A DNA stretch of 64,000 nucleotides from an uncultured Collinsella sp. (GCA_900548265.1 URKG01000001.1:93933-157932); one strand, 5' to 3'; shown: positions 50,701-59,194, counted from the first letter of the stretch. Notes: generated by a model not told the origin, from the letters alone. Translations and numbers: made by a program.

Positions 50701-52650
50701 ATGGAGTCCTCTGCCTATCCGATGCTCTTTAGCCCGATCAAGGTCGGTACAACCGAGGTCAAGAACCGCGTCTTTATGCCGCCGGTGTCCACGAACCTGG
50801 CCGATCATGGCTATGTGACCGACGACTTGGTCGATCATTACCGTGCCCGTGCCAAGGGCGGCGTTGGCCTGATCATCACCGAGGTCGTGACAGTCGAGCC
50901 CACCTATACCTATCTGCCGGGTGACATGTGCTGCTACGACGACACGTTTATCCCTGGCTGGGAAAAGCTCGCCGCGGCCGTCCACGAGTATGGCTGCAAG
51001 ATCATGCCGCAGCTCTTCCACCCCGCCTACATGGCCTTTAACATTCCGGGCACGCCTCGCCTGATCGCTCCGTCCTTTGTGGGCCCGTCTTACGCCCGCG
51101 AGGCACCGCGCCCCATTACGGTCGATGAGATCCACGAGCTCACGCACCAGTTTGGCGACGCCGCCGTGCGTATGCAGAAGGCCGGTGTCGATGGCGTCGA
51201 GGTCCATGCGGCGCACGCCCACGGCATGCTCGGCGGTTTCTTGACCCCGCTCTATAACAAGCGTACCGATGAGTACGGCGGCTCGCTCGACGCCCGTATG
51301 CGCTTCCTGCTCGAGGTCATCGCCGAGATTCGCGAGCGCTGCGGCAAGGACTTTATCATCGACGTCCGTATCTCGGGCGACGAGTACACCGATGGCGGCC
51401 TGACCCTCAACGACATGATCTACGTCTCGCGTCGCCTGGAGAAGGCCGGCGTCGACATGATTCATGTGTCGGGTGGTACCACCATCAAGCGCGGCTCCGC
51501 AATTCCCGCCGCCGGTACTCAGCAGGCCTCGCACGCCGCCTGCTCGCGCGAGATCAAAAAGCACGTCAACATTCCCGTTGCCACGGTCGGCCGCATTAAC
51601 GAGGCATGGATTGCCGAGGAACTGATCGAGGACGGTGCTGCCGACATCTGCATGATGGGCCGCGCCAATCTGTGCGATGCCGAGTTCTGCAACAAGGCAG
51701 CCGCCGGCAACGCCGACGACATCCGCCCCTGCATTGGCTGCCTGCGCTGCCTGAACGGCATTATGTTTGGCAAGCGCATCTCCTGCACCGTCAACCCCGA
51801 TGTTGAGCGCGACGAGGCCGGTTACGAGCCTGCCGCCGAGGCCAAGAACGTACTGGTTGTGGGCGCTGGTCCTGCGGGCATGGAGGCAGCCTACATTGCC
51901 GCCAAGCGCGGCCACAACGTGGTGCTCGTGGATAAGCAGGACGAGCCGGGCGGCGAGATGCGCATCGCAGCCGTTCCGCCGGCAAAGCAGGAACTCACCC
52001 GTGTGATCAAGTATCAGTATCGTCGTCTGGCCGAGGCCGGCGTGAAGTGCGTATTTGGCACCGAGCTTACTGCCGAGGACATTCAGCGTGACTACGCCGG
52101 CTACGAGGTCGTCCTGGCCTATGGCGCCGAGCCCATCGCCCCGGCCTTCATGCAGGGCTTTAAGCAGGTTATGACAGCTGACGACCTGCTGGGTGGCAAG
52201 GCTTTCCCGGGCAAGAAGATTGTCATCGTCGGCGGCGGCACCGTCGGTTGCGAGACGGCCGACTACCTGGCCCCGCTGGTCAACGACCTGTCGCCGGCCA
52301 ACCGCGATGTCACCGTCATCGAGATGACCAAGACGCTCGCCGCCAACGAGGGCGGTGCCGGTCGCGCGGTGCTCATCACGCGCATGCTCTCCAAGGGCGT
52401 TCACGTGCTGACCGAGGCCAAGGTGACCGAGATTACCGAGGATGCTATCAGCTATGAGAAGGACGGCGAGGTCCACACCATCGCCGATGCCGATACGCTG
52501 GTGCTTGCCATGGGCTATCGTCCCAATACCAAGCTGGCCGACGACCTTGCCGCTGCCGGCGTTGCCACCCACGTGCTGGGCGATGCCAACAAGTGCGGCA
52601 ACATCCGCGATGCCATCGGCGACGGCTACAAGGTTGCCTGCGAGCTCTAG
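50701..52650 (+). CDS. Old-yellow-enzyme-type FMN/Fe-S/FAD oxidoreductase
   Basis: Protein of 649 residues built like 2,4-dienoyl-CoA reductase, enoate reductase and BaiCD/BaiH. The N-terminal FMN TIM barrel (about 5-345) starts LFSPIKVGTTEVKNRVFMPPVST. A 4Fe-4S motif (CIGCLRCLNGIMFGKRISC) and FAD (VVGAGPAGMEAAYIAAKRG) and NADH (VIVGGGTVGCETADYLAP) folds follow. GAAAGGAAG precedes the ATG at 50701. It should reduce an activated carbon-carbon double bond. Whether this is an unsaturated uronate, a steroid or another enone is open. It lies inside the uronate locus but has no GTGAACGTTCAC site. Confidence 0.86.
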   Translation: MESSAYPMLFSPIKVGTTEVKNRVFMPPVSTNLADHGYVTDDLVDHYRARAKGGVGLIITEVVTVEPTYTYLPGDMCCYDDTFIPGWEKLAAAVHEYGCKIMPQLFHPAYMAFNIPGTPRLIAPSFVGPSYAREAPRPITVDEIHELTHQFGDAAVRMQKAGVDGVEVHAAHAHGMLGGFLTPLYNKRTDEYGGSLDARMRFLLEVIAEIRERCGKDFIIDVRISGDEYTDGGLTLNDMIYVSRRLEKAGVDMIHVSGGTTIKRGSAIPAAGTQQASHAACSREIKKHVNIPVATVGRINEAWIAEELIEDGAADICMMGRANLCDAEFCNKAAAGNADDIRPCIGCLRCLNGIMFGKRISCTVNPDVERDEAGYEPAAEAKNVLVVGAGPAGMEAAYIAAKRGHNVVLVDKQDEPGGEMRIAAVPPAKQELTRVIKYQYRRLAEAGVKCVFGTELTAEDIQRDYAGYEVVLAYGAEPIAPAFMQGFKQVMTADDLLGGKAFPGKKIVIVGGGTVGCETADYLAPLVNDLSPANRDVTVIEMTKTLAANEGGAGRAVLITRMLSKGVHVLTEAKVTEITEDAISYEKDGEVHTIADADTLVLAMGYRPNTKLADDLAAAGVATHVLGDANKCGNIRDAIGDGYKVACEL

Positions 52651-52684
52651 TTAACCCCCCTTGCGCTATTCGATAGATAGAAAA

Positions 52685-52722
52685 AAGCGGCGGCTGCCCT
52701 ACGTGTTGGGCAGCCGCCGCTT
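52685..52722. terminator. Convergent bidirectional terminator
   Basis: Perfect 15-bp stem (AAGCGGCGGCTGCCC and complement) with flanking A-run on the left (T-run for the leftward dhuI) and TTGCGTT on the right, between convergent genes. Confidence 0.9.
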
Positions 52723-52752
52723 GCGTTCAACGGAAAGGTGCAGAATGCCTGA

Positions 52753-53394
52753 TTAGAGGCCCAAGATTTCCTTGACCTTGGCGATGATGGCCTCGTCGGT
52801 GGCGTTGGCAAAGAAGTACTCCTGGAAGTGCTCGCCGGCAAGTGCGCCCTTCACCAGGTCCTGATCGATCTCGCCCAGGACGTCGACGAGCGGACGCATG
52901 GTCACAGCGCGCACGCCGTCGAGGATCTTCTTGTTACGCTGCTCGGGCTCAACACGCTCGGCGGGGTAGCCGTTGCCCGAACCAAAGCCAAAGAGCTTCT
53001 CGAAGGTGTACTCAAGGTTGAGCTCCTGGCCCCAGCCGTTCTTGAGGGCGAAGGGCATGGCGACGGCGTTGCCATCGTTGACCTGGGCAAAGGTGTAGGC
53101 GTCGAGCGGGTCGGCAACGTGGCCGCACAGCACGCCGGGGAAGGAGTTACAGGCGAGCATGGCGCCCTCGCCGGTGCCGCAGCCGGTCACGACGTAGTCG
53201 GCAGCACCGGAGTTCAGCAGCACGGCGGCAAGGATGCCGTTCTGCACGTAGGTGAGGGGCTTGGAGTCGGCGTCGGCATACATACCATAGTTAAAGACGG
53301 TGTGCCCCATGGGCTCGACAACCTTCTTAAGGGCAGCCTCGATCATGGGGTTCTTGGAGTTCTGAGAGTTCTCATTGATCAGAGCGATCTTCAT
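52753..53394 (-). CDS. dhuI: RpiB-family uronate isomerase (DhuI-type)
   Basis: Isomerase of 213 residues in the RpiB/LacAB family. The sequence MKIALINENSQNSKNPMIEAALK, the Cys-containing TGCGTGEGAMLACNSFPGV active-site loop and the C-terminal VDVLGEIDQDLVKGALAGEHFQEYFF match the larger DhuI subgroup rather than true RpiB (about 150 residues). DhuI of streptococci isomerises 4-deoxy-L-threo-5-hexosulose-uronate, the product of unsaturated uronyl hydrolases, before DhuD/KduD reduction. It lies just downstream of a KduD-like gene, which fits. KduI itself is absent here. Confidence 0.82.
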   Translation of the reverse strand: MKIALINENSQNSKNPMIEAALKKVVEPMGHTVFNYGMYADADSKPLTYVQNGILAAVLLNSGAADYVVTGCGTGEGAMLACNSFPGVLCGHVADPLDAYTFAQVNDGNAVAMPFALKNGWGQELNLEYTFEKLFGFGSGNGYPAERVEPEQRNKKILDGVRAVTMRPLVDVLGEIDQDLVKGALAGEHFQEYFFANATDEAIIAKVKEILGL

Positions 53395-53419
53395 TGCGAA
53401 TTACCTTTCTATTTCTAAC

Positions 53420-53482
53420 TTGCGGTGAAATACGGACTGTTTTGCCTGATAGAAGCCAAAACCAATCCTTATCTCACCGCAA
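53420..53482. repeat. Hairpin repeat, family copy 2
   Basis: The left part (from TTGCGGTGAAATACGG at 53420) is identical to the left arm of the hairpin at 50516 and continues through ACTGTTTTG. The right arm ends TCTCACCGCAA. It has two mismatches and lacks a T-run, lying in the 140-bp gap between kduD and dhuI. Confidence 0.75.
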
Positions 53483-53534
53483 CTCAAATGAAAAACGAGT
53501 GGATGAAACCTGGTATGGGCAGTTGCGGCGACGC

Positions 53535-54344
53535 TTATTGAGGCTGCTTTCCAATGTATGCGAGGATTCCGCCGTCGACGTAGAGGATGTGGCCGTTGAC
53601 GAAGTTCGACGCGTCGGAAGCCAAGAACACGGCGGGGCCCTTCAGATCCTCGGGCGTGCCCCAACGGGCGGCCGGCGTCTTGGCAATGATGAACTGGTCA
53701 AACGGGTGGCGGCTGCCGTCGGGCTGCGTCTCGCGCAGCGGTGCGGTCTGCGGCGTGGCGATGTAGCCGGGTCCAATGCCGTTGCACTGGATATTGGCCT
53801 CGCCAAACTCCGAGCAGATGTTCTTGGTGAGCATCTTGAGTCCGCCCTTGGCCGCGGCATAGCCGGCGATGGTCTCGCGGCCCAGCTCGCTCATCATCGA
53901 GCAGATGTTGATGATCTTGCCGTGGCCCTTGGCGATCATGCCGGGCAGGCAGGCCTTGGACACGATAAACGGTGCGTTGAGGTCAATATCGACGACGCGG
54001 CGGAAGTCCTCGGCGCTCATGTCGAGCATCGGGGTGCGCTGGATGACGCCAGCGTTGTTGACCAGGATGTCGGGCGTGGTGCCAAAGTCGGTCTCGATCT
54101 TGGCGATGAGCTCGGCGACGACGGCCTCGTCGGTGACGTCTGCCACGTAACCATGAGCCTCAAAGCCCAGCTCGCGGTAGTGCTTCTCGGCCTCGGCTAC
54201 CTTGTCGGCGTGACGTGCGTTAAAGGCGATCTTGGCGCCGGCCTCTCCGAGCGCCTCGGCGATGGCCATGCCAATGCCATAGGTGGCGCCGGTTACCAGT
54301 GCGACCTTGCCGTCCAGACGGAAGCTGTCCATAAGATCAGACAT
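53535..54344 (-). CDS. kduD: KduD/DhuD-type short-chain dehydrogenase
   Basis: SDR oxidoreductase of 269 residues that most likely reduces 2,5-diketo-3-deoxygluconate to KDG. Visible are the cofactor loop TGATYGIG, NNAG, catalytic Ser in NICSMMSELG and the YAAAK catalytic pair. The ending (GHILYVDGGILAYIGKQP) is typical of KduD, IdnO and DhuD. The ATG at 54344 has GAAAGGA before it. GTGAACGTTCAC operators precede it and dhuI follows. Gluconate 5-dehydrogenase is the main alternative. Confidence 0.86.
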   Translation of the reverse strand: MSDLMDSFRLDGKVALVTGATYGIGMAIAEALGEAGAKIAFNARHADKVAEAEKHYRELGFEAHGYVADVTDEAVVAELIAKIETDFGTTPDILVNNAGVIQRTPMLDMSAEDFRRVVDIDLNAPFIVSKACLPGMIAKGHGKIINICSMMSELGRETIAGYAAAKGGLKMLTKNICSEFGEANIQCNGIGPGYIATPQTAPLRETQPDGSRHPFDQFIIAKTPAARWGTPEDLKGPAVFLASDASNFVNGHILYVDGGILAYIGKQPQ

Positions 54345-54361
54345 AGCGATCCTTTCAAAAG

Positions 54362-54463
54362 AAACGTTCATCTATATAAGTCTTGCTTTTCATACAAGGT
54401 CAGTATAGGAGAAGAGGAGGATTTAAAAATCAGATTCTCCTAAAATCAGGTGAACGTTCACTT
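54362..54463 (-). promoter_or_regulatory. kduD promoter region with operators
   Basis: A full site AGGTGAACGTTCACTT (54448-54463) and a partial site AAACGTTCATCT (54362-54373) flank a leftward TATACT hexamer. The partial site sits just 18 bp before the kduD start. Confidence 0.68.
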
Positions 54464-54504
54464 TTAAAAGGTAAACGGTGATCTCGCCCTTGCCGCGCGG
54501 ACGT

Positions 54505-55197
54505 TTATTCGCTCTGTTCCTGCGTGCTCTCTGCGATCATGTTGCGGTTATACACCAGGTGCAGATACATCGCGTCGTGCGCGGCGGTGGGATTGCGCGA
54601 GGCGATGGCGTCGGCCACATCGCGGTGCGTGCGGATAGTTTCCTCGACGAGCTTTTTGCCGGTCACGTGGATAAAGAGGGGGACGGATGCCTTGAGCACG
54701 TCCATCAGGCGGGGAACGACGAGGTTTCCGGAGCTCTCGGCAATGGCATTGTGGAACGCGGTGTCGGCGGCGGAGTAATCCTCACCGGCCTCGGCCAGGC
54801 GCTCGGATTCGTCGCAGAGCTCTTTGATATAGACGACCTGGTCGTTGGTTGCGTGCTCGGCTGCCATGCGTGCCATCTGCGGCTCGATCATAAAGCGCAC
54901 CTCGAGTAGGTCGTGCGCCAGACGCTGCTTGTCGTCGATAAAGGTAAAGCCCAGCGGGTCGTCGGCAACGCCGGGGTTTGACGCCACATAGGTGCCCGAA
55001 CCCTGCTTAATGCGCACGATATTGCGCGACTGCAGCAACTTCATGGCCTCGCGCACAGTGCTCCTGCCGGCGCCCAAGCGCTCGACCAGCACGGTTTCCT
55101 TAGGCAGGCGATCTCCTTGCTCAAGGTGTTCATCCAGAATCAATTGAATGATTTTCTCCGATATTTGCTCGGGGAGTCCCGATTCGGCGCGGGCCAT
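54505..55197 (-). CDS. GntR-family (FadR-type) regulator
   Basis: Regulator of 230 residues: winged-helix GntR domain (LPEQISEKIIQLILDEHLEQGDRLPKE...GRSTVREAMKLLQSRNIVRIKQGSGTYV) followed by an all-helical FCD ligand domain with metal-type residues (EVRFMIEPQMARMAAEHA, FHNAIAESSGN, THRDVADAI). I chose the ATG at 55197 with GAAAGG 8 bp before it. It is divergent from gntP, and CATCAGACC/GGTCTGATG repeats between them are its likely sites. Control of the gntP-dehydratase pair is inferred. Confidence 0.88.
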   Translation of the reverse strand: MARAESGLPEQISEKIIQLILDEHLEQGDRLPKETVLVERLGAGRSTVREAMKLLQSRNIVRIKQGSGTYVASNPGVADDPLGFTFIDDKQRLAHDLLEVRFMIEPQMARMAAEHATNDQVVYIKELCDESERLAEAGEDYSAADTAFHNAIAESSGNLVVPRLMDVLKASVPLFIHVTGKKLVEETIRTHRDVADAIASRNPTAAHDAMYLHLVYNRNMIAESTQEQSE

Positions 55198-55326
55198 AGC
55201 TATACCTTTCATTACAAAATTCATCTGAGCTATTTTAGCGCACCACGGATGCGATATTGGCCGCTGGATTTGAGCCAGGCGGCTTAGATATACCGTTCGC
55301 AGCGCAAATACGACCGTTCACCAAAT

Positions 55327-55422
55327 ACATCAGATGTATTTCGAACAAATTTCAAAATAAAACATCAGACCTTTCCAAAACACGCTATAGTCATCAGGCG
55401 AATTCAAAAGGTCTGATGAATT
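55327..55422 (+). promoter_or_regulatory. gntP promoter with CATCAGACC repeats
   Basis: AACATCAGACCTTT (55361-55374) and AAAGGTCTGATGAATT (55407-55422) are inverted and flank a TATAGT -10 box (55386-55391). A third related palindrome, ACATCAGATGT, lies at 55327-55337. Probable operators for the adjacent GntR protein. Confidence 0.6.
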
Positions 55423-55431
55423 GGAGGAAAG

Positions 55432-56793
55432 ATGTCAGACCCAACGTTTATGGCCGATCCCACCAGGCTGGTCATCGCCGCCATCGTGGGCATCGCGCTG
55501 TTGCTTGCGCTCATCATCAAGTTCAAGCTGCATCCTGTGCTTTCGATGATGGTCTCGGCGCTCGCGATCGGCATCGGCGCCGGTATGCCGCTCGACCTAG
55601 TGGCGGACACTGTCACCAAGGGCGTGGGCACCACGCTGCAAAACATCGCCCTGCTCATTGGCCTGGGCTCGATGTTTGGTCAGATTCTTGAAGAGAGCGG
55701 CGGCGCCAAGAAGATCGCCCAGACCTTCATCGATACCTTTGGGCAGGGTCATTCCAGCTGGGCGCTGGGAATTACCGGTCTGGTTATCGGCACTACGGTG
55801 TTCTTTGAGGCCGGCGTGGTCGTTTTGATCCCACTTGCGTTTAGCGTGGCATCGCAGACCAAAAAGTCGACGCTCTACTACGGCATCGCGCTGCTCGCAG
55901 GACTTGCCGCTGGCTATGCGTTTGTGCCGCCATCGGCCGGTTCGGTTCTGGTCGCCGGCACGCTCGGTGTCGACCTGGGCACCATGATTCTCGTCGGTAT
56001 CCCTACCGCCTTCATCGCTATGGCGATCGCCGGCGTCATCTGGGGCCGCAACGTGGGCGGTCGCATCTTTACCGATGTTCCGGAGCACTTTACCTCTGCC
56101 GAGGGCGCGAGCGACGAAAAGGAGCTTCCCTCCTTTGGCATGGTGCTTGCCATCGTGCTCACGCCGCTTTGTCTGATTTTGCTGGGCACGTTGTCCTCTT
56201 ATATCCCCATGCCCGCTGAGCTCGCCTCGATTCTCGCCTTCCTGGGCAAGCCGTTCGTCGCTTTGACGCTCGCCACGCTCGTCGCGATGTATCTGCTGGG
56301 CGCGCGGCGCGGCTACTCCGGCGCCGAGCTCAAGGCCCTGCTTGACCGCTCTCTTAAGCCCGTCGGCATGATCTTGCTGGTTATCGCCTGTGGCGGCGTC
56401 ATTCGCTGGATGCTGCAGGACTGCGGCTTGGGCCAGGTTATCGGCCCTATGCTCGAGGCCTCACCGCTGCCTTTGGTGGTCGTTGCCTTTTTGATTGCCG
56501 TCATGGTGCGTGCCTCGGTCGGCAGCTCCATCGTCGCTATGACCATGGCATCGGGCATTATGGCCGCCATGCCCGCGGTTGCCGGTGCTTCGGTGCTCAT
56601 GCGTGCCGCTATCTGTCTTGCTATCTGCGGCGGTGCCACGGCCCTCTCGCACGTCAACGATGCCGGTTTTTGGATGTGCTCCTCGTTCCTGGAGATTGAC
56701 GAGAAGACCACCCTCAAGTCCTGGACCGTTATGGAGACGCTCATCGGCCTTTCGGGTCTTGCCTGCGCCCTGGTGATTTCGTTCTTCGCCTAG
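55432..56793 (+). CDS. GntP-family gluconate/sugar-acid permease
   Basis: Membrane permease of 453 residues with about twelve to fourteen membrane segments, of the gluconate:proton symporter family. Typical segments are LLALIIKFKLHPVLSMMVSALAIGIGAGMPL, GHSSWALGITGLVIGTTVFFEAGVVVLIPLAF and CGGATALSHVNDAGFWM. GGAGG precedes the ATG. It is followed by an IlvD/Edd dehydratase, so a sugar acid such as gluconate, galactonate or a related aldonate is the likely cargo. Confidence 0.9.
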   Translation: MSDPTFMADPTRLVIAAIVGIALLLALIIKFKLHPVLSMMVSALAIGIGAGMPLDLVADTVTKGVGTTLQNIALLIGLGSMFGQILEESGGAKKIAQTFIDTFGQGHSSWALGITGLVIGTTVFFEAGVVVLIPLAFSVASQTKKSTLYYGIALLAGLAAGYAFVPPSAGSVLVAGTLGVDLGTMILVGIPTAFIAMAIAGVIWGRNVGGRIFTDVPEHFTSAEGASDEKELPSFGMVLAIVLTPLCLILLGTLSSYIPMPAELASILAFLGKPFVALTLATLVAMYLLGARRGYSGAELKALLDRSLKPVGMILLVIACGGVIRWMLQDCGLGQVIGPMLEASPLPLVVVAFLIAVMVRASVGSSIVAMTMASGIMAAMPAVAGASVLMRAAICLAICGGATALSHVNDAGFWMCSSFLEIDEKTTLKSWTVMETLIGLSGLACALVISFFA

Positions 56794-56901
56794 TTCGCGT
56801 AGCTAAGCATCTTTCGCCGAGTGCATCGCTCGGTACCCATTTTCACCTGATTCATTAACCAACGATTGGTACAACCGTTCAAACCAAAAGAGGAGAGCAT
56901 T

Positions 56902-58680
56902 ATGGACGAGAAGACCAAGGCACAGATTCAGCAGGAGGCAGCCGACTTGGTTGCCAAGCTGCAGCCGCGTTCCGGCAAGTTCCGCACCATCAGCCCCGAG
57001 ATGGACCCGCTGCGTCTGGGGTCTGGCTGGACCATCGAGGATCTGGACAAGCCGCAGGTCATTATCGAGTCGACGTTTGGCGACTCGCACCCGGGTTCTG
57101 CCGGCCTGTTTGATCTGGTCGAGGAGGTCCGTGCCGGCGTTGCCGAGGCTGGCGGTCACGGTGCCCGTTACTTCTGCACCGATATCTGCGACGGCGAGGC
57201 CCAGGGCCACGATGGCATCAACTACTCGCTGCCCAGCCGCGACATGATCGCCAACATGATCGAGATCCATGCCAAGGCCACCCCGTTCGACGCCGGCGTC
57301 TTTGTCGCCAGCTGCGATAAGGGCCTGCCTGCGAACCTCATGGCCATGGGCCGCATCAACATCCCCTCCATCGTCGTTACCGGCGGTGTCATGGATGCCG
57401 GTCCTGACCTGCTGACCCTGGAGCAGCTCGGCGCGATTTCTGCCCGCTACGAGCGCGGCGAGATTTCCCGCGAGGAGCTTGAGTTTGCCAAGCACAACGC
57501 ATGCCCCAGCTGCGGCGCCTGCTCGTTTATGGGCACCGCGTCGACCATGCAGGTTACCGCCGAGGCCCTGGGCCTTATGCTCCCCGGCACGGCCCTGCTG
57601 CCCGCAACCAGCTTCGATCTGCGTGAGTTTGCGCGCGAGGCCGGCCGTCAGTCCGTGTGGCTCTCCGAGCACAACCTGTGTCCGCGTGACATTGTGACCA
57701 AAGAGTCCTTCGAGAACCTCATCATGGTCCACGGCGCCATCTCCGGTTCCACCAATTCGCTGCTGCACATCCCCGCGATCGCCCGCGAGTTTGGCATCGA
57801 GATGTCCGCCGACGATTTCGATCGCCTGCACCGTGGCGCCCACTACCTGCTCAACGTTCGCCCCGCAGGCGAGTGGCCGGCGCAGTTCTTCTACTATGCG
57901 GGCGGCGTGCCGCGCATCATGGAGGAGATCAAGTCGATGCTTCACCTCGATGTCATGACCGTCACCGGCAAGACCCTCGGCGAAAACCTCGAGGACCTTA
58001 AGAACAACGGCTACTACGAGAAGTGCGGCCGCTACTTGGAGAAGTGGAACCTCAAGCGCGAGGACATCATTCGCCCGTTTGACCAGGCCTTCGGCACCGA
58101 CGGTTCCATCGCCATCCTCCACGGCAATCTTGCCCCCGAGGGCGCCGTCGTCAAGCACACCGTCGTTCCGCGTGAGATGTTCCAGGCTACGCTCAAGGCC
58201 CGTCCGTTCGACTGCGAGGAGGACGCCATTCACGCCGTCCTGACGCACGAGGTCAAGCCCGGCGACGCCGTCATCATTCGCTACGAGGGCCCCAAGGGCT
58301 CCGGCATGCCCGAGATGTTCTACACCACCGAGGCTATCGCCAGCGACCCCGAGCTGGGCGCGAGCATCGCCCTGATCACTGACGGCCGCTTCTCTGGCGC
58401 TTCCAAGGGCCCGGCTATCGGTCACGTTTCGCCCGAGGCTGCCGTGGGCGGCCCGATTGCCCTGATCGAGGAAGGCGACCTGATCCAGATCAATATTCCC
58501 GAGCGCTCGCTGTCCATCGTGGGCATCGCCGGCAAGAAGATGGAGCCGGCCGAGGTCGACGCCGTCCTGGCCGAGCGTCGAGCCGCTTGGAAGCCCAAGG
58601 CTAATCGCTATACCTCCGGCACGCTCAAGTTCTTTACCGAGCATGCAGTTTCCGCCATTCAGGGCGGCTACATGGAGTAG
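56902..58680 (+). CDS. IlvD/Edd-family sugar-acid dehydratase
   Basis: Fe-S dehydratase of 592 residues. Cluster and catalytic signatures are ASCDKGLPANLMA, CPSCGACSFMGTASTM and the C-terminal ITDGRFSGASKGPAIGHVSPEA. I chose the ATG at 56902, preceded by AGAGGAGAG. The context (GntP permease 108 bp upstream, hexuronate locus) favours an aldonate dehydratase giving KDG or a similar keto-deoxy acid over the branched-chain enzyme IlvD, which is usually somewhat shorter and next to ilv genes. The exact acid is not determinable. Confidence 0.85.
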   Translation: MDEKTKAQIQQEAADLVAKLQPRSGKFRTISPEMDPLRLGSGWTIEDLDKPQVIIESTFGDSHPGSAGLFDLVEEVRAGVAEAGGHGARYFCTDICDGEAQGHDGINYSLPSRDMIANMIEIHAKATPFDAGVFVASCDKGLPANLMAMGRINIPSIVVTGGVMDAGPDLLTLEQLGAISARYERGEISREELEFAKHNACPSCGACSFMGTASTMQVTAEALGLMLPGTALLPATSFDLREFAREAGRQSVWLSEHNLCPRDIVTKESFENLIMVHGAISGSTNSLLHIPAIAREFGIEMSADDFDRLHRGAHYLLNVRPAGEWPAQFFYYAGGVPRIMEEIKSMLHLDVMTVTGKTLGENLEDLKNNGYYEKCGRYLEKWNLKREDIIRPFDQAFGTDGSIAILHGNLAPEGAVVKHTVVPREMFQATLKARPFDCEEDAIHAVLTHEVKPGDAVIIRYEGPKGSGMPEMFYTTEAIASDPELGASIALITDGRFSGASKGPAIGHVSPEAAVGGPIALIEEGDLIQINIPERSLSIVGIAGKKMEPAEVDAVLAERRAAWKPKANRYTSGTLKFFTEHAVSAIQGGYME

Positions 58681-58806
58681 CGCCCATGCGCATCAAATAT
58701 CTCCTCTCATAGATGTGCGGCACAAAGAGCCCCGAGCCACGTCACCGGGGCGCGTTGTTCAGCGCCGCCGGGGCGCTCCACTCAAACGACAAGAGACGTC
58801 TTACGC

Positions 58807-58848
58807 AAGCGCCCGCGCCCGTGGATAAAACCACGGGCGTGGGCGCTT
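58807..58848. terminator. Strong bidirectional hairpin
   Basis: Two 18-nt arms (58807-58824 and 58831-58848, AAGCGCCCGCGCCCGTGG type) pair with one G-U around ATAAAA, between the convergent dehydratase and ArsC-like genes. No long T-run on either side. Confidence 0.75.
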
Positions 58849-58852
58849 CACT

Positions 58853-59194
58853 TTATTCCCAGCCCTTCCACACGTCAGGCTCGTAGCCAACGGTTGCCTG
58901 GCGGCCGTTGCGAACGATGGGCTCACGAAGAATCTGCTGGTTATCGAGCACCTTTTCGAACTTCTGGTCGGCAGCAAGATACTGTACGAGCGCAACCGTG
59001 TCGGCATCTTTCGCCTTTGGATCGATCACAGCGTCGATCCCGCCGACGGCGCGCGCCACGCTTTCGAGCTCGCCTTTGCTCATCCCCTTTTCCTTCAAGT
59101 CGATGAACTGGAACTTCACACGACGTTCCTTGAAATAGCGCTGCGCCTTCTTAGTATCGAAGCTTTTCTTCGTGCCGAATATCTGGATGTTCAT
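58853..59194 (-). CDS. ArsC/Spx-like protein lacking the redox cysteine
   Basis: Thioredoxin-fold protein of 113 residues in the ArsC/Spx/YffB superfamily. The start MNIQIFGTKKSFDTKKAQRYFKERRVKFQFIDLKEKGMSKGEL follows the family pattern, but the catalytic Cys of GxxxCDTxKKA is Ser11. The C-terminal half keeps the LREPIVRNGRQATVGYEPDVWKGW ending with the cis-Pro-like IV segment. It is probably not an arsenate reductase; its role is unknown. Confidence 0.8.
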   Translation of the reverse strand: MNIQIFGTKKSFDTKKAQRYFKERRVKFQFIDLKEKGMSKGELESVARAVGGIDAVIDPKAKDADTVALVQYLAADQKFEKVLDNQQILREPIVRNGRQATVGYEPDVWKGWE

